Of a stretch of DNA of 64,000 nucleotides, positions 26,908 through 36,093 are shown one piece after another. The DNA is from Roseinatronobacter bogoriensis DSM 18756 (lineage in GTDB: Bacteria > Pseudomonadota > Alphaproteobacteria > Rhodobacterales > Rhodobacteraceae). Position numbers and translations under genes: made by a program. The stretch is taken from assembly GCF_004366635.1 (NCBI RefSeq), contig NZ_SORN01000005.1:181709-245708 (forward strand), read 5' to 3'. The notes below the pieces were generated by a model. It had not been told where the DNA came from, made no database searches, and saw only the letters and a program-made list of their open reading frames with translations. How positions within the stretch are numbered: position 1 is the first letter of the stretch; each line of letters begins with the position of its first letter.

Positions 26908-28449
26908 ATGCCTGCCTTGCTACCCTATCTATCCATAGTGATCCTGATTGCGGCAGGACTTGGCTGCCTGATGGGGCAACAATTCCGGCCAACCATGACC
27001 TTGTTCATGGCAGAGCTCGCCTCGCTTGCTGCTTTGGCCCTGTCGCTGGGTGCGGGGCTGGTGTTGTGGATCTATGGGGCCCAAACAACGCCAGTTCTGG
27101 GGGCGGCGACACTGGGCCTGTCAGTCAGGCTGGATCTTCTCTCGGTTGTCATGCTGATGCTGGTGGCCTTGCTAGGCTGGGTCATAACGCGGTTTTCAGT
27201 CACCTATCTTGACGGAGAGCCGCATCAGGGCGCCTTTATGGGCTGGCTGTTGCTGACGCTGGCCGCTGTGACGGCGCTGGTATGTGCGGGCAACCTTGGT
27301 CAGTTGGTGATGGGTTTTATCGGCGCTGGCATTGGGCTGGGTAAATTGCTGCTGACCTATCCCGATAGGCCCCGTGCGCAACAAGCCACTGCGCGGATGC
27401 GCATGGCCAGCCGCGCAGGCGATATCGCGCTGATCGGGGCGACCATGGTTCTCGTGCTGGCATTTGATACCGCGGATATCGCAACGCTGAATGCCACTGC
27501 CGCTGGCCCGATGGCTGTCTTGGGCGCAGGGCTGCTGGCGCTTGGGGGGCTGCTGAAAGCAGCGCAATTCCCACTGCATGGCTGGCTGACCGAGGTGATG
27601 GAAGCGCCCACCCCTGTTTCGGCGCTGCTGCATGCGGGCATTGTGAATGCAGGCGGCTTTGTCCTGATCCGCATGGCGGATATCTTGCTGACCGCCCCCG
27701 GGATCATGGCCACGCTGGCGCTTCTGGGTGGGTTTACGGCCTTGTTCGGCAGTCTGGCCATGCTGGCGCAACCTGCGGTCAAGACCTCGCTTGCATGGTC
27801 AACCATTGCGCAGATGGGCTTCATGATGTTGCAAATCGGACTTGGACTGTTTGCACTGGCAGTGCTGCATATTCTGGCGCATTCGCTGTATAAGGCGCAT
27901 GCCTTCCTCAGTTCCGGCAGCGCAATCGCCTATGTGGCGGCCGCGCGTCGCCCCGGCCCGGTTGCGGTGCCGTCTGTGCGCAATGTGACGCGCGCCTTTG
28001 GCCTTGCGCTGGTCATCTTTGCCGCCGTGGGCTTTGCTTTCGGTCTGGCGGGCAAGCCGCCGCAGGCTTTTGCCCTTGGGGCAATCCTGATCTTCGGGGT
28101 GGCATATCTGATCGCGCAGGGCCTTGCCGATGCCGCGCCGGCCAGCCTGACCAAGCGGACATCTGTTGCCGCGCTGGTCACTTCGGCCAGCTATTTCACG
28201 CTGCATGCGGGTATTGACTGGTTGATGGCCGATACATTGCCAGGACCAACGGCCCCCGATGCGCTGGAATGGGCGGTGATGGTGCTGGTGCTGGCAAGCT
28301 TCGGTCTGGTTGCACTGGCGCAGGCCCTGTTTCCACTTTGGGCTGGACATCCGGCGGCGCAGGGTTTGCGCGTGCACCTTGCCAATGGTCTGTATGTCGC
28401 CCCGCTTATTGATCGACTGACGGGCCGTCTGCCTGCCAGCCGCGCTTGA
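26908..28449 (+). CDS. dabB: DabB, membrane subunit of the inorganic carbon pump
   Basis: A 513-residue membrane protein with about fourteen helices, related to the NuoL/MrpA proton-conducting family. The conserved core is LGGLLKAAQFPLHGWLTEVM followed by EAPTPVSALLHAGIVNAGGF, with the lysine and histidine of the ion path. Also seen: HILAHSLYKAHAFLSSG. In the DAB system DabB supplies the ion gradient coupling to DabA, which converts CO2 to bicarbonate in the cytoplasm one-way. It is 25 bp upstream of dabA in the same operon. The start follows GGGAGAG. It could be mistaken for a stray nuoL, but the DabA neighbour decides it. Confidence 0.93.
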   Translation: MPALLPYLSIVILIAAGLGCLMGQQFRPTMTLFMAELASLAALALSLGAGLVLWIYGAQTTPVLGAATLGLSVRLDLLSVVMLMLVALLGWVITRFSVTYLDGEPHQGAFMGWLLLTLAAVTALVCAGNLGQLVMGFIGAGIGLGKLLLTYPDRPRAQQATARMRMASRAGDIALIGATMVLVLAFDTADIATLNATAAGPMAVLGAGLLALGGLLKAAQFPLHGWLTEVMEAPTPVSALLHAGIVNAGGFVLIRMADILLTAPGIMATLALLGGFTALFGSLAMLAQPAVKTSLAWSTIAQMGFMMLQIGLGLFALAVLHILAHSLYKAHAFLSSGSAIAYVAAARRPGPVAVPSVRNVTRAFGLALVIFAAVGFAFGLAGKPPQAFALGAILIFGVAYLIAQGLADAAPASLTKRTSVAALVTSASYFTLHAGIDWLMADTLPGPTAPDALEWAVMVLVLASFGLVALAQALFPLWAGHPAAQGLRVHLANGLYVAPLIDRLTGRLPASRA

Positions 28450-28474
28450 AACATATTTCGAAAGGATCAATCCA

Positions 28475-30865
28475 GTGAAGCTGCCAACCCATGCCAGCCT
28501 TGATACACCCTTTCTTGCAATCATCGAGGCGGCACGCCGCGCCGCACGCCTGATCCCGCCCGCATTTCCCTTGTCGGCAACAGTGGCGGTGAACCCCTAT
28601 TTGGGCCATGTCACCGAAGACTTGGCGCAAGTTGGCGCGCAGCTTGCCCGCGCGGGCGGGGTGCGGGTGACATTGCCGCGCGCGGCATTTCGCGGAGCAT
28701 ATGCCAGCGGAAAAATGATACGCGACGATCTGTGTGCCGCACTGGACCTGCGCCCCGGACTTACGTTGGAGGCATTGGAAGAGGGGCTGGCGACAGATCG
28801 GCCCGACCCGCGCCCGTTGCCCACAGTCGCACAATTGGCCGCCTCCGTCAGCGGACGTGACTGGCCCGAGATTGTCGCGGCCCGGATCGGGGCATGGGCG
28901 GCGGGTTACTTCGATCAGGGGCAGGCGCTCTGGCCCGCGCCTCAGGGGCGCAGCGCCTATGATGCGTGGCGCGCTTTTGCCAGCCAGGACCTGACCCCCG
29001 AAATCATGGGGCTGCGTGGTTTTTGCAATCTGGTGGCTGATGCGCCGGATACGGCGCCACTCGCGCTGCTACGCGCCGCAGAGCAACTGGGCCTGAGCGC
29101 AGCAGGCGCCGAGAGTGCCGCGCATCGTTGGCTGCTGGAACTGGGCGGCTGGTCGCAAGTGGCGCGCTGGAAGTTGTGGCAGGCGGAACTTGATGGGCAA
29201 AGCGATGATACCGTGACCGATTTTCTGGCTTTGCGGATGATCTGGGATGCTGCGTTATTGGCGCAATATCACGACCAGATCGCTGACAAGTGGCAACAGG
29301 TTGTCGCCGAACATGCCCGGCCGGCCACCGCTGATCGTGACCTGGAAATTGATGTGACATTGCAACTGGCCATCGAGCTGGCCCATCAGCGGGAGTTGCA
29401 ACAAAAGCTGTCGCAACCCGTGCGCAGTGTGCAGCCCGCACGCCCAAGCCTGCAAGCGGCGTTCTGCATTGATGTTCGCTCTGAACGGTTCCGGCGCGCA
29501 TTGGAAAGCTGCGATGCAGATATCCAGACGCTGGGGTTTGCGGGCTTTTTCGGGCTGCCATTGGCCCATATTCCGCTGGGCGCTTGCGGGCATGACGCGC
29601 ATCTTCCGGTTCTGCTGACGCCGTCCCTCAATAGCAGCCCCGATACAGACCCGCGCACCAGCCATGTTGCACAGATTACTGCGCGGGCCTGGCGCGCCTG
29701 GGGGCGTTTCAAACTGGCGGCGGTGTCCTCCTTTGCCTTTGTCGAGGCGACGGGCCCGCTGTACCTTGGCAAGATCATTCGTGACAGTCTGGGCCTGCAT
29801 GGCCAGACTGCTGCCGAACCTGCACCCAGAATTGCGGGGCTTGACCCGGCGCAACGCGCCGAACTGGCTGGCAAGGTGCTGCGCGCAATGGGGCTGACGC
29901 AAGGGTTTGCCCGCGTCGTATTGCTTGTCGGGCATGGCGCGCATGTGACCAACAACCCGCATCATTCGGCACTGCAATGTGGGGCCTGTGGCGGCCACTC
30001 GGGCGAGGTTAGCGCGCGCGCACTCGCAGAGGTGCTGAATGACGCTGCCGTGCGCCAACTGCTGGTGCATCAGGGAATCTGCATTCCCGAAGATACCCGG
30101 TTTCTGGGCGCCTTGCATGACACCACCACCGATAATGTTACTATGTTTGGCGGCCTTTCGGGGAATGAGGCCGAGATCCGGCGCTGGCTCGATCAGGCCA
30201 GCGCCATGGCGCGGGCAGAGCGTGCAGCGAGCTTGCCACATGCAGGGCAGGGGGGCTGTAACTTGCCTGCCCGCGCGCTGGATTGGGCAGAAATCCGGCC
30301 TGAATGGGGGCTTGCAGGCTGCGCGGCCTTTCTGGCGGCCCCGCGCGCTGCCAGCCGTGGCTGCGACCTTGGTGGTCGGGCTTTCCTGCATGACTATGAC
30401 TGGACGCGTGACGAGGGCTTCGGTGTTCTGGAACTGATCCTGACAGCACCTGTCGTTGTCGCAAGCTGGATCAGCCTGCAATATTTCGGGTCAGTGACGG
30501 CACCGCAAGCTTTTGGGGCAGGAAACAAGGCGCTGCATAATGTGGTTGGGGGCTTTGGCGTTTTTGAAGGCAACGGCCATGCGCCGCGCACGGGCTTGGC
30601 CTGGCAATCCGTGCATGATGGCCAGCGTCCCATGCATGATCCGCTGCGGCTGAGCGTCATTGTCCGCGCGCCAGCGGGCGCGATCAGCGATATTCTAGGG
30701 CGATACCCTCAGGTGCAGGCGCTGTTTGACAATGGGTGGCTGCATCTGATCAGGATGGATGATGCAGGCCAGCTTGTGCAACGCTACCATTGCGGGGATT
30801 GGCTGGATATGAGCGGAGAGGGCGCTGTTGGCACTGCGCAGCGCGCGCGATCTGTCAGCATGTGA
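28475..30865 (+). CDS. dabA: DabA, zinc-dependent CO2-hydrating subunit (UPF0753/DUF2309)
   Basis: A 796-residue soluble or peripheral protein starting at a GTG after AAAGGA. All four residues of the beta-carbonic-anhydrase-like zinc site are visible: C331 and D333 in FCIDVRSERFRR, H487 in LLVGHGAHVTNN, and C502 in LQCGACGGHSGE. The H-to-C spacing of 15 equals that of Halothiobacillus DabA (H524, C539). FAGFFG and GGFGVFEGNG further match DUF2309. With DabB it hydrates CO2 vectorially and accumulates bicarbonate. No RubisCO or carboxysome genes are in the window, so the bicarbonate could feed anaplerotic carboxylases instead (inference). Confidence 0.94.
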   Translation: MKLPTHASLDTPFLAIIEAARRAARLIPPAFPLSATVAVNPYLGHVTEDLAQVGAQLARAGGVRVTLPRAAFRGAYASGKMIRDDLCAALDLRPGLTLEALEEGLATDRPDPRPLPTVAQLAASVSGRDWPEIVAARIGAWAAGYFDQGQALWPAPQGRSAYDAWRAFASQDLTPEIMGLRGFCNLVADAPDTAPLALLRAAEQLGLSAAGAESAAHRWLLELGGWSQVARWKLWQAELDGQSDDTVTDFLALRMIWDAALLAQYHDQIADKWQQVVAEHARPATADRDLEIDVTLQLAIELAHQRELQQKLSQPVRSVQPARPSLQAAFCIDVRSERFRRALESCDADIQTLGFAGFFGLPLAHIPLGACGHDAHLPVLLTPSLNSSPDTDPRTSHVAQITARAWRAWGRFKLAAVSSFAFVEATGPLYLGKIIRDSLGLHGQTAAEPAPRIAGLDPAQRAELAGKVLRAMGLTQGFARVVLLVGHGAHVTNNPHHSALQCGACGGHSGEVSARALAEVLNDAAVRQLLVHQGICIPEDTRFLGALHDTTTDNVTMFGGLSGNEAEIRRWLDQASAMARAERAASLPHAGQGGCNLPARALDWAEIRPEWGLAGCAAFLAAPRAASRGCDLGGRAFLHDYDWTRDEGFGVLELILTAPVVVASWISLQYFGSVTAPQAFGAGNKALHNVVGGFGVFEGNGHAPRTGLAWQSVHDGQRPMHDPLRLSVIVRAPAGAISDILGRYPQVQALFDNGWLHLIRMDDAGQLVQRYHCGDWLDMSGEGAVGTAQRARSVSM

Positions 30866-31122
30866 CCCGCCAGATCTGGCAAGGGAACCATTGCCCCACG
30901 ACATGGCAGAGCTTTGCAATATAACCTTGTTCCAAGGGCCGACTGGGGGTGCTGCAAGGTGATAGCTTGCAAATGTAGCGCTTTGCGATGGTCTGCGCGC
31001 TGTAAATGATCGCTTGTGGCGCATTGCGTCGTGCAGTTGTGTGCGGAGAAAATACGCTTGGGTTTTGCCTGAAGCCGCGATGTTGGGAGCGCAGGCGCGT
31101 CAGATTGGCGGGATCGGCGGTG

Positions 31123-31932
31123 TTACCTCTGAAAACCAGCGGCATTTTGCAATAAAAACAGGGCGGTGCTGCTGGATGTCATCGCGGATTGCATGTCATT
31201 CAGCTGCGACATGATCAGAAATCTGTGGGTGAGCTTTTCCAGATTCTCTGGCTGCGACATCTCCAGCAGATCGCTGACGCCAAAGCGGTTTTGCAATGCG
31301 GCACGCATGCGCGTGACCTGATCGTCAATATCCAAACGTCCAAATTCCTTGGGCAGGCCAAGACCTGTCTCAAGAATTTCTCGCAAGGGCGGATTGCCAA
31401 GCGCGGCATACCAGCGCGATGTTTCTGACGAGAAGTCCTCTGCAAGCTTGGGCAACTCTCGCTGAAGGGTAAGGGCCAGTCGCAGTGTTTGATCCTGTTC
31501 CCCGACGGAGACTTCGAAAGCGCGCCCTTGGTAGCTTGCTGTCAGTTTACCAATCAGGTCATCTGGCGCTGCCTTGCCGCCTGTCCCGGCGAGGTGTTCA
31601 AGGGCGCTTGATAGTGCAAAGTAGCGTTTGTCTGCCAGACGGTTGGCAAGGGCCGTGCGCTCTTCGGTCCCGCCCTCAATCACCTGGCGAATGAAGGCGC
31701 GGTTATCCAGATCATCTTGCAGGCCAAAAGCCCCCAGAGTGACGCGAAGCAGCCTTCGGTCAGAAACAAGTTCCTCGGCGGTTTGAATGCCGGGGAACTT
31801 CTCCTGAAAATAGGCAACATCGCGTTGCATTGCAGGCGCGGCATTGAAGCTGTCTTCCTGGCGCTCTCGGGTGCGGTTCAGGAACGCCCAGCCAGCAAGG
31901 CCGGATACTGGCAGGACGGGTTGAAAGCTCAT
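31123..31932 (-). CDS. DUF1217 flagellar-associated protein
   Basis: A 269-residue helical protein with the DUF1217 layout: an N-terminal GLAGWAFLNRTRERQ, then FQEKFPGIQTAEELVSDRRLL, FGLQDDLDNRAFI and a C-terminal helix (FLIMSQLNDMQSAMTSSSTA). In many Rhodobacterales and Rhizobiales this family sits in flagellar loci, and its role is unsettled (possibly related to rod or filament assembly). Its ATG overlaps the flbT stop by 4 bases. It is the last gene of the flaF-flbT-DUF1217 unit, convergent with dabA across 257 bp with no gene. Confidence 0.82.
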   Translation of the reverse strand: MSFQPVLPVSGLAGWAFLNRTRERQEDSFNAAPAMQRDVAYFQEKFPGIQTAEELVSDRRLLRVTLGAFGLQDDLDNRAFIRQVIEGGTEERTALANRLADKRYFALSSALEHLAGTGGKAAPDDLIGKLTASYQGRAFEVSVGEQDQTLRLALTLQRELPKLAEDFSSETSRWYAALGNPPLREILETGLGLPKEFGRLDIDDQVTRMRAALQNRFGVSDLLEMSQPENLEKLTHRFLIMSQLNDMQSAMTSSSTALFLLQNAAGFQR

Positions 31933-32333
31933 GACACACCGATTGCAAAAAGGCGTTTCTCTCGCGGGAGAAGCAGTCTCAGAAACTTCAGACTTTGATA
32001 GAATTCACCTTTGATTGCGTTTTCAGAGGCGCTCTCAAGGATTTTTCGACTGTCCTGATCGCTGAAAACCTGACTCAACTGCTCAATGGATCGAATGAGT
32101 GAGGGGGCAATGTCTGTGGCGCTGCTATCCCCGGAGAGGATAAGCTGGGCGAGGTAACATGTTCGCTTTACCGGTGTATTCGCCTGTTCGGGGTGAATGG
32201 CATCGCGCAGGCGCAGAACATTGGCATTGGGGGTCTTGATCGAAATGCTGGTCCGCCGGTCGCCGTTCTCGATAACGGCCCCGTTCAATAAGACGCGCTC
32301 ATGTGGCGCCAGCCGGATAACAAGGCCCGTCAT
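31929..32333 (-). CDS. flbT: FlbT, flagellin translation regulator
   Basis: A 134-residue protein. GLVIRLAPHERVLLNGAVIENGD near the start is the family signature, followed by TPNANVLRLRDAIHPEQANTP and CYLAQLIL. In Caulobacter FlbT binds the 5' leader of flagellin mRNA and promotes its decay until the hook is built. Here it is coupled to flaF by a 4-base overlap and lies just downstream of the flagellin gene, whose leader contains a hairpin. Confidence 0.92.
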   Translation of the reverse strand: MTGLVIRLAPHERVLLNGAVIENGDRRTSISIKTPNANVLRLRDAIHPEQANTPVKRTCYLAQLILSGDSSATDIAPSLIRSIEQLSQVFSDQDSRKILESASENAIKGEFYQSLKFLRLLLPREKRLFAIGVS

Positions 32334-32707
32334 GAGATATCTGCCTTGCCGGAAAGCCCGCGCATGATGGCGGTGTTGATTTCAACCAGAACATCCGCGC
32401 TGCCGCGTCCTTCAAGGACAGCATCGGTCTGCTTCATTGTAAATTGTGCGAGGTTCAGTAGCTGTACTCTCAGCCCCTCGGGCAACTGGTTTTCAGGCGA
32501 TGCCAGATCAATTGCGAATTCGGTCCAGAGGCGGCGGTTCTCTGTCATGGCTTCGGCCAGGGCGGGGAATCCCGCGCCCCCGGCGTCGAGAGCCCATCTA
32601 AGCCGCGATGTGATGCGGGCGATAACGTCGTATTCGGCCGAGCGTGCGGTTTTCAACGCGGTGGTCGGATTGCCGTAAGAGGCGACGGCCAGTGCATGGG
32701 CATTCAT
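32330..32707 (-). CDS. flaF: FlaF, flagellin biosynthesis regulator
   Basis: A 125-residue helical protein beginning MNAHALAVASYGNP, with TARSAEYDVIARITSRL and TENRRLWTEFAIDLASPENQLP, the FlaF pattern. In alphaproteobacteria FlaF promotes flagellin synthesis and secretion and opposes FlbT. It follows the flagellin gene after a strong hairpin and overlaps flbT by 4 bases. Confidence 0.92.
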   Translation of the reverse strand: MNAHALAVASYGNPTTALKTARSAEYDVIARITSRLRWALDAGGAGFPALAEAMTENRRLWTEFAIDLASPENQLPEGLRVQLLNLAQFTMKQTDAVLEGRGSADVLVEINTAIMRGLSGKADIS

Positions 32708-32744
32708 TCTGTAACCCTTTCCGGAAAATTTGATGCCGGTGAGA

Positions 32745-32773
32745 ACCAGAGCCCCGTTTTACAGGGCTCTGGT
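32745..32773 (-). terminator. Hairpin after the flagellin gene
   Basis: ACCAGAGCCC and GGGCTCTGGT form a perfect 10-bp stem with a nine-base loop, 8 bases past the flagellin stop. No U-run follows, so it may protect the flagellin mRNA 3' end and allow some read-through into flaF-flbT. Confidence 0.7.
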
Positions 32774-32781
32774 CAAGTGAC

Positions 32782-33627
32782 TTAGCGGAACAGTGCGAGG
32801 ATGTTCTGCGGCTGCTGGTTCGCAATCGAGAGCGACTGCGTTGCAAGCTGCTGCTGCACCTGAAGTGCCTGCAGCCGCGCTGATGCCGCTTCCATATCGG
32901 CATCGACCAGTGCACCGATCCCGGCGTTCATGGAGTCAGTCAGTTTCGCGACAAACTGGCTCTGGCTGTCGATCCGGGCGGCGGAGGCCCCCAGTGCCGC
33001 GGCTCCGGTAATTGCGGTCTGGATGAAGCCTTCAATCTCGTCCAGTGCTGTTGCAGCTGAAGTTACATTGGTGATCTCGGTCAGGTTCGTTTCCAGATCA
33101 AGATCTGCTTCAAAATCGACAGTCTTGACCGTAATTTTGGTTGCTGCCGGATCCCCGGAGCCCACACGGTCAAGCGATGCCAGTACGCCAACGCTGTCGG
33201 CGCCTGCGCCATCGACATCTGTTGCAAGCAGGTTTGCACCATTGAATTGCGCGCCGCCGATGATAGCGCTGATCTGTGCGGTGCGTTCCGCGATGTCGTT
33301 CTGAATCTTTTCGTGATCCACATTCTCGCTCTGCGCGGAAATGATCAATTGCTTGATATCGTTCAATTCGCCAACGATCTGCTCGGCAGCAGCAGAGGCA
33401 ACGCCCACAGTTGCCTTGCCGAGGGCCAGGCTGTCTGAAATAGCCTTGAACCCGGCAACATCGGATTCCATGACCTTGGAGATTGCCCAGGTCGACGCGT
33501 TGTCCTGCGCGGTTGCCACTTTTTTACCAGTGGCGATTTCGCTTTGGGTTTGCGCCATGTCCTTGTTGATCCCGCGCATAGTTTGCAGAGCGACCATTGC
33601 GCCGGAGTTTGTCAGAATGCTTGACAT
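32782..33627 (-). CDS. fliC: Flagellin
   Basis: A 281-residue filament subunit, short like other Rhodobacterales flagellins. The D0/D1 N-terminus has NSGAMVALQTMRGINKDM, then TGKKVATAQDNASTWAIS; the C-terminal D1/D0 helix has ARLQALQVQQQLATQSLSIA and ends in NILALFR. The variable centre (about 140-190) is brief, so the D2/D3 domains are essentially absent. It is exported by the flagellar type III system. Transcription is followed by a 10-bp hairpin, and the 5' leader carries a palindrome plus A/T-run that could serve FlbT control. Confidence 0.95.
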   Translation of the reverse strand: MSSILTNSGAMVALQTMRGINKDMAQTQSEIATGKKVATAQDNASTWAISKVMESDVAGFKAISDSLALGKATVGVASAAAEQIVGELNDIKQLIISAQSENVDHEKIQNDIAERTAQISAIIGGAQFNGANLLATDVDGAGADSVGVLASLDRVGSGDPAATKITVKTVDFEADLDLETNLTEITNVTSAATALDEIEGFIQTAITGAAALGASAARIDSQSQFVAKLTDSMNAGIGALVDADMEAASARLQALQVQQQLATQSLSIANQQPQNILALFR

Positions 33628-33661
33628 AAGTTTGCCTTTCGTTTGTGCATTTTACACAGTT

Positions 33662-33683
33662 AAAAAAACACCTTTAAAAGGTG
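33662..33683 (-). promoter_or_regulatory. Hairpin with U-run in the flagellin leader
   Basis: Read on the minus strand, CACCTTTTAAAGGTG is followed directly by seven T residues, 35 to 56 bases upstream of the flagellin ATG. The form is that of a weak intrinsic terminator or an mRNA-stability element in the 5' leader. FlbT acts on flagellin leaders in Caulobacter, so this is a candidate target (inference). Confidence 0.45.
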
Positions 33684-33844
33684 CAGATAGCTGCATTCTG
33701 CAGGTGCTTGCGGTCTGTTGAGATCGCGGCGTCAGCGTTCTTGCTGTTACGTGCCAGTGTCCCTTCAAGTGATTTACAGAAGCTGAACAGGCAATGTTTT
33801 TTTATCAATCAGGCCCGGATTTCGGAGGAGTTGGTTAAGCGTTG

Positions 33845-34186
33845 TTAGGCTTTATGCTCCAATTCATGGCGTGGGGGGCGTATTGTTCTTGATGCGCCAA
33901 GCCGGTCATACATTTGCGTTTCATGTCCCGATCGCAGTTGTGCCAGCCGTTGACGGGCATCACGAACCCCTTCGGCTGCTGCGCCCAGCATTGCCATGTT
34001 CCGCTCAAGGCGTTTTTGCAGGTTCGCAAGAATGCCGCGTGGCATGGACTGCGCCTGAATGGCCTTGACCGCTTGCTCCTTTGCATTGGCCAGCCGCTCG
34101 AGTTGGTCATAGTCACCGCCAAGCAGCGCCTCTCTCTCTTCATGCAGGAGAGTCAGCAAATCCTCGATCTGTCTGTTCTGTGTCAT
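33845..34186 (-). CDS. FlgN-like flagellar chaperone
   Basis: A 113-residue helical, coiled-coil-rich protein. IEDLLTLLHEEREALLGGDY followed by LERLANAKEQAVKAI is the FlgN pattern, a chaperone for the hook-filament junction proteins FlgK and FlgL. Similarity within this family is weak, so the call rests on this N-terminal pattern and the locus. Its ATG overlaps the stop of the rod-binding protein gene by 4 bases. The C-terminal tail (RTIRPPRHELEHKA) is likely disordered. Confidence 0.7.
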   Translation of the reverse strand: MTQNRQIEDLLTLLHEEREALLGGDYDQLERLANAKEQAVKAIQAQSMPRGILANLQKRLERNMAMLGAAAEGVRDARQRLAQLRSGHETQMYDRLGASRTIRPPRHELEHKA

Positions 34187-34491
34187 GTTGCCCCCTGTTC
34201 TGGCCCGCGCTGCGCCATCAGGCCACGCAGCGCCATTTCCGCAAAACCGATTCCGCCAGCCGCGGCTATCTGTTTGGCCTGCGCATCCAGCAGGAGGGAT
34301 GCAAACTGTTCTTCCCCCTCTCCCCCACCGAATTCTGTTCTGCTTTGGCCTGCGCCAGCTGCCTTGAGCAGTTCAGACAGGATCGCGGCCTCAAACTCTT
34401 GCGCGGCCTGCTTCATCTGCGGCGTTGGCTGATCGGATGGACGGGCGGCGGGCGGAGGCCGCAGCATTTGGGTCTCTGGCGGGATATGCAT
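34183..34491 (-). CDS. Rod-binding protein (FlgJ N-terminal-like)
   Basis: A 102-residue protein corresponding to the N-terminal, rod-scaffold half of FlgJ without the muramidase half, as is normal in alphaproteobacteria. Key stretch: AAQEFEAAILSELLKAAGAG, then FGGGEGEEQFASLLLDAQAKQIA. A proline-rich N-terminus precedes it. The ATG at 34491 is preferred over the one at 34515 because GGAGAGGAA lies just before it. It is coupled to the FlgN-like gene and divergent from fliK across about 108 bp. Confidence 0.8.
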   Translation of the reverse strand: MHIPPETQMLRPPPAARPSDQPTPQMKQAAQEFEAAILSELLKAAGAGQSRTEFGGGEGEEQFASLLLDAQAKQIAAAGGIGFAEMALRGLMAQRGPEQGAT

Positions 34492-34599
34492 ATGTTCCTC
34501 TCCGGTATGTCGCAATGACCGGAGAATCCGCTATTCCGGTAAAGAATTGGTAAGCAATGGAGTGGATATTGAGGGCATGTAGAAAGGTGCATAGCCCGG

Positions 34600-36093
34600 A
34601 TGTCTGAAAAGCTTGCCGTCAAACTGTTTGGATCTGATACGCGCCCGGCACGGCCTGCGGGCGGCCGCGCGCTTCCGGATGAGAGCCAAAGCGCGTTTCA
34701 TGAATATTTGCGTGCGCGGCAGCGTGCGCAAGCCATGCGGGACCAGGCGCGCCAGAATAGTGCGGCCGATGCGCGGAGTTCGCAGCAACAGCGGTCGCAG
34801 CAGGGAATGAAAGCGGAAATCAGAGGGGATGAGGCCGAATCAGATGCGCATCCCTCATCCGAAGATGATGTGGTGTGCCAGAACGACTCGGCGGCAACTG
34901 TGCAAAGGAAAGGGGCGCATGATCCTGTTGCGCGCGGTCAGGTTTCATTCCTGATGGGCGCGGCGCAGATCAAGGGTTGCGAAATGCCCGCGCTCAACAT
35001 TCGTGCGCATTCAGCTGAACTGGCGCAAGACGACCTTGTGGATGGGGGGACGGATGCGGGAACCGACGCTGCCCCGGCAATGTCTTTTCAGGAAATGGAG
35101 ACAGGTTCGACATCCGGGTTTGAGAATGCTGAGCTTCAAGCTGGTGGCACTGTGACAGAAGCGGGCGGATTGGAGACAAGTGGCGAGGCGATCATCGCTG
35201 AGGCGGTGGGGGGTGGCGTAAACTATTCTGGCATCTCGCCCAGCGCATTGCGCGCAGAGCCTGAGTTTGGCCAAGCGCATGCTGTTGCAGGTTCGGTTGC
35301 GGGAGTTTCAAATATCGGTGCCATGCAAGGTGAAGTGCTTGCGAAAGGTCAACGAAAATTCGGGGAAATCCCCGCACGGCGGGTTCAGGGCGAAATGGCA
35401 CTTATCTCCGAAGCCGCCAAAGCGGCAAGCGCCCGTGAAAAGCCACATGTGGCTTTGGGCGCAATGACTGGCCACAGCAATCCTGGGGCAGTGGAACGGG
35501 TAGCCTTTGTGGCGCGGATGCTTGAGGCGGGTGTGGGCAGCATGACAATAGTGCCAAACCCCGCTATTGGTGACGCAATGGCGGCTGGGGGTTCGGATAT
35601 GCCAGCCATTATCCCTGTCGATTCGAACAGTGATGATGCGCTGCGCTTGGCGGCGCATTCGGCCATCGGCAATGTCGCTCCGGCAAGGGTGCGTAATCCG
35701 GTCGCGGACCGTTTGGGGCCGGTCGTCTGGACGCAAGTTGTGGAAGGTATTCGTAACTCTTCCGCCCGTATGTTGCAGATACAGCTTGCACCGGTTGAGT
35801 TGGGCCGGGTGCGCATAACAATGAACCCGACGGATGCGGGGGTTCAGGTTATCATCAGCGCGGAACGCGTCGAGACGCTGGATTTGATGCGCAAATTCTC
35901 GGCAGATTTCGAGAAGGCCTTGGCAGATATCGGATACCAGCAACTTGATATGACATTTTCACATCAGCAGGGTTCGGATGATGAGACTTTTGAAGCCGCC
36001 AATGCGAATTCGCCAGAAGACAGCTTTGAAACTGGCCCGGTAGAACAGCTTCACTACAGATTGGAAGAAAATGGCATGGATATTCGCATTTGA
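34600..36093 (+). CDS. fliK: Flagellar hook-length control protein FliK
   Basis: A 497-residue secreted molecular ruler. The long N-terminal two-thirds is low in structure, rich in A, G, E and S and unlike any family, as expected. The C-terminal Flg_hook domain (about 380-470) has SARMLQIQLAPVELGRVRITM and VIISAERVETLDLMRKF, the region that flips the export apparatus from hook to filament substrates through FlhB. The start follows AGAAAGGTGC. FlgD is encoded 186 bp downstream in the same direction; no further gene is supported in that gap. Confidence 0.9.
   Translation: MSEKLAVKLFGSDTRPARPAGGRALPDESQSAFHEYLRARQRAQAMRDQARQNSAADARSSQQQRSQQGMKAEIRGDEAESDAHPSSEDDVVCQNDSAATVQRKGAHDPVARGQVSFLMGAAQIKGCEMPALNIRAHSAELAQDDLVDGGTDAGTDAAPAMSFQEMETGSTSGFENAELQAGGTVTEAGGLETSGEAIIAEAVGGGVNYSGISPSALRAEPEFGQAHAVAGSVAGVSNIGAMQGEVLAKGQRKFGEIPARRVQGEMALISEAAKAASAREKPHVALGAMTGHSNPGAVERVAFVARMLEAGVGSMTIVPNPAIGDAMAAGGSDMPAIIPVDSNSDDALRLAAHSAIGNVAPARVRNPVADRLGPVVWTQVVEGIRNSSARMLQIQLAPVELGRVRITMNPTDAGVQVIISAERVETLDLMRKFSADFEKALADIGYQQLDMTFSHQQGSDDETFEAANANSPEDSFETGPVEQLHYRLEENGMDIRI

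Noticed and set aside
33755..33775. Possible sigma-54 promoter (TGGCACG...GC) upstream of flagellin on the minus strand
   Set aside because: The spacing between the GG and GC elements is one base short of the required distance.
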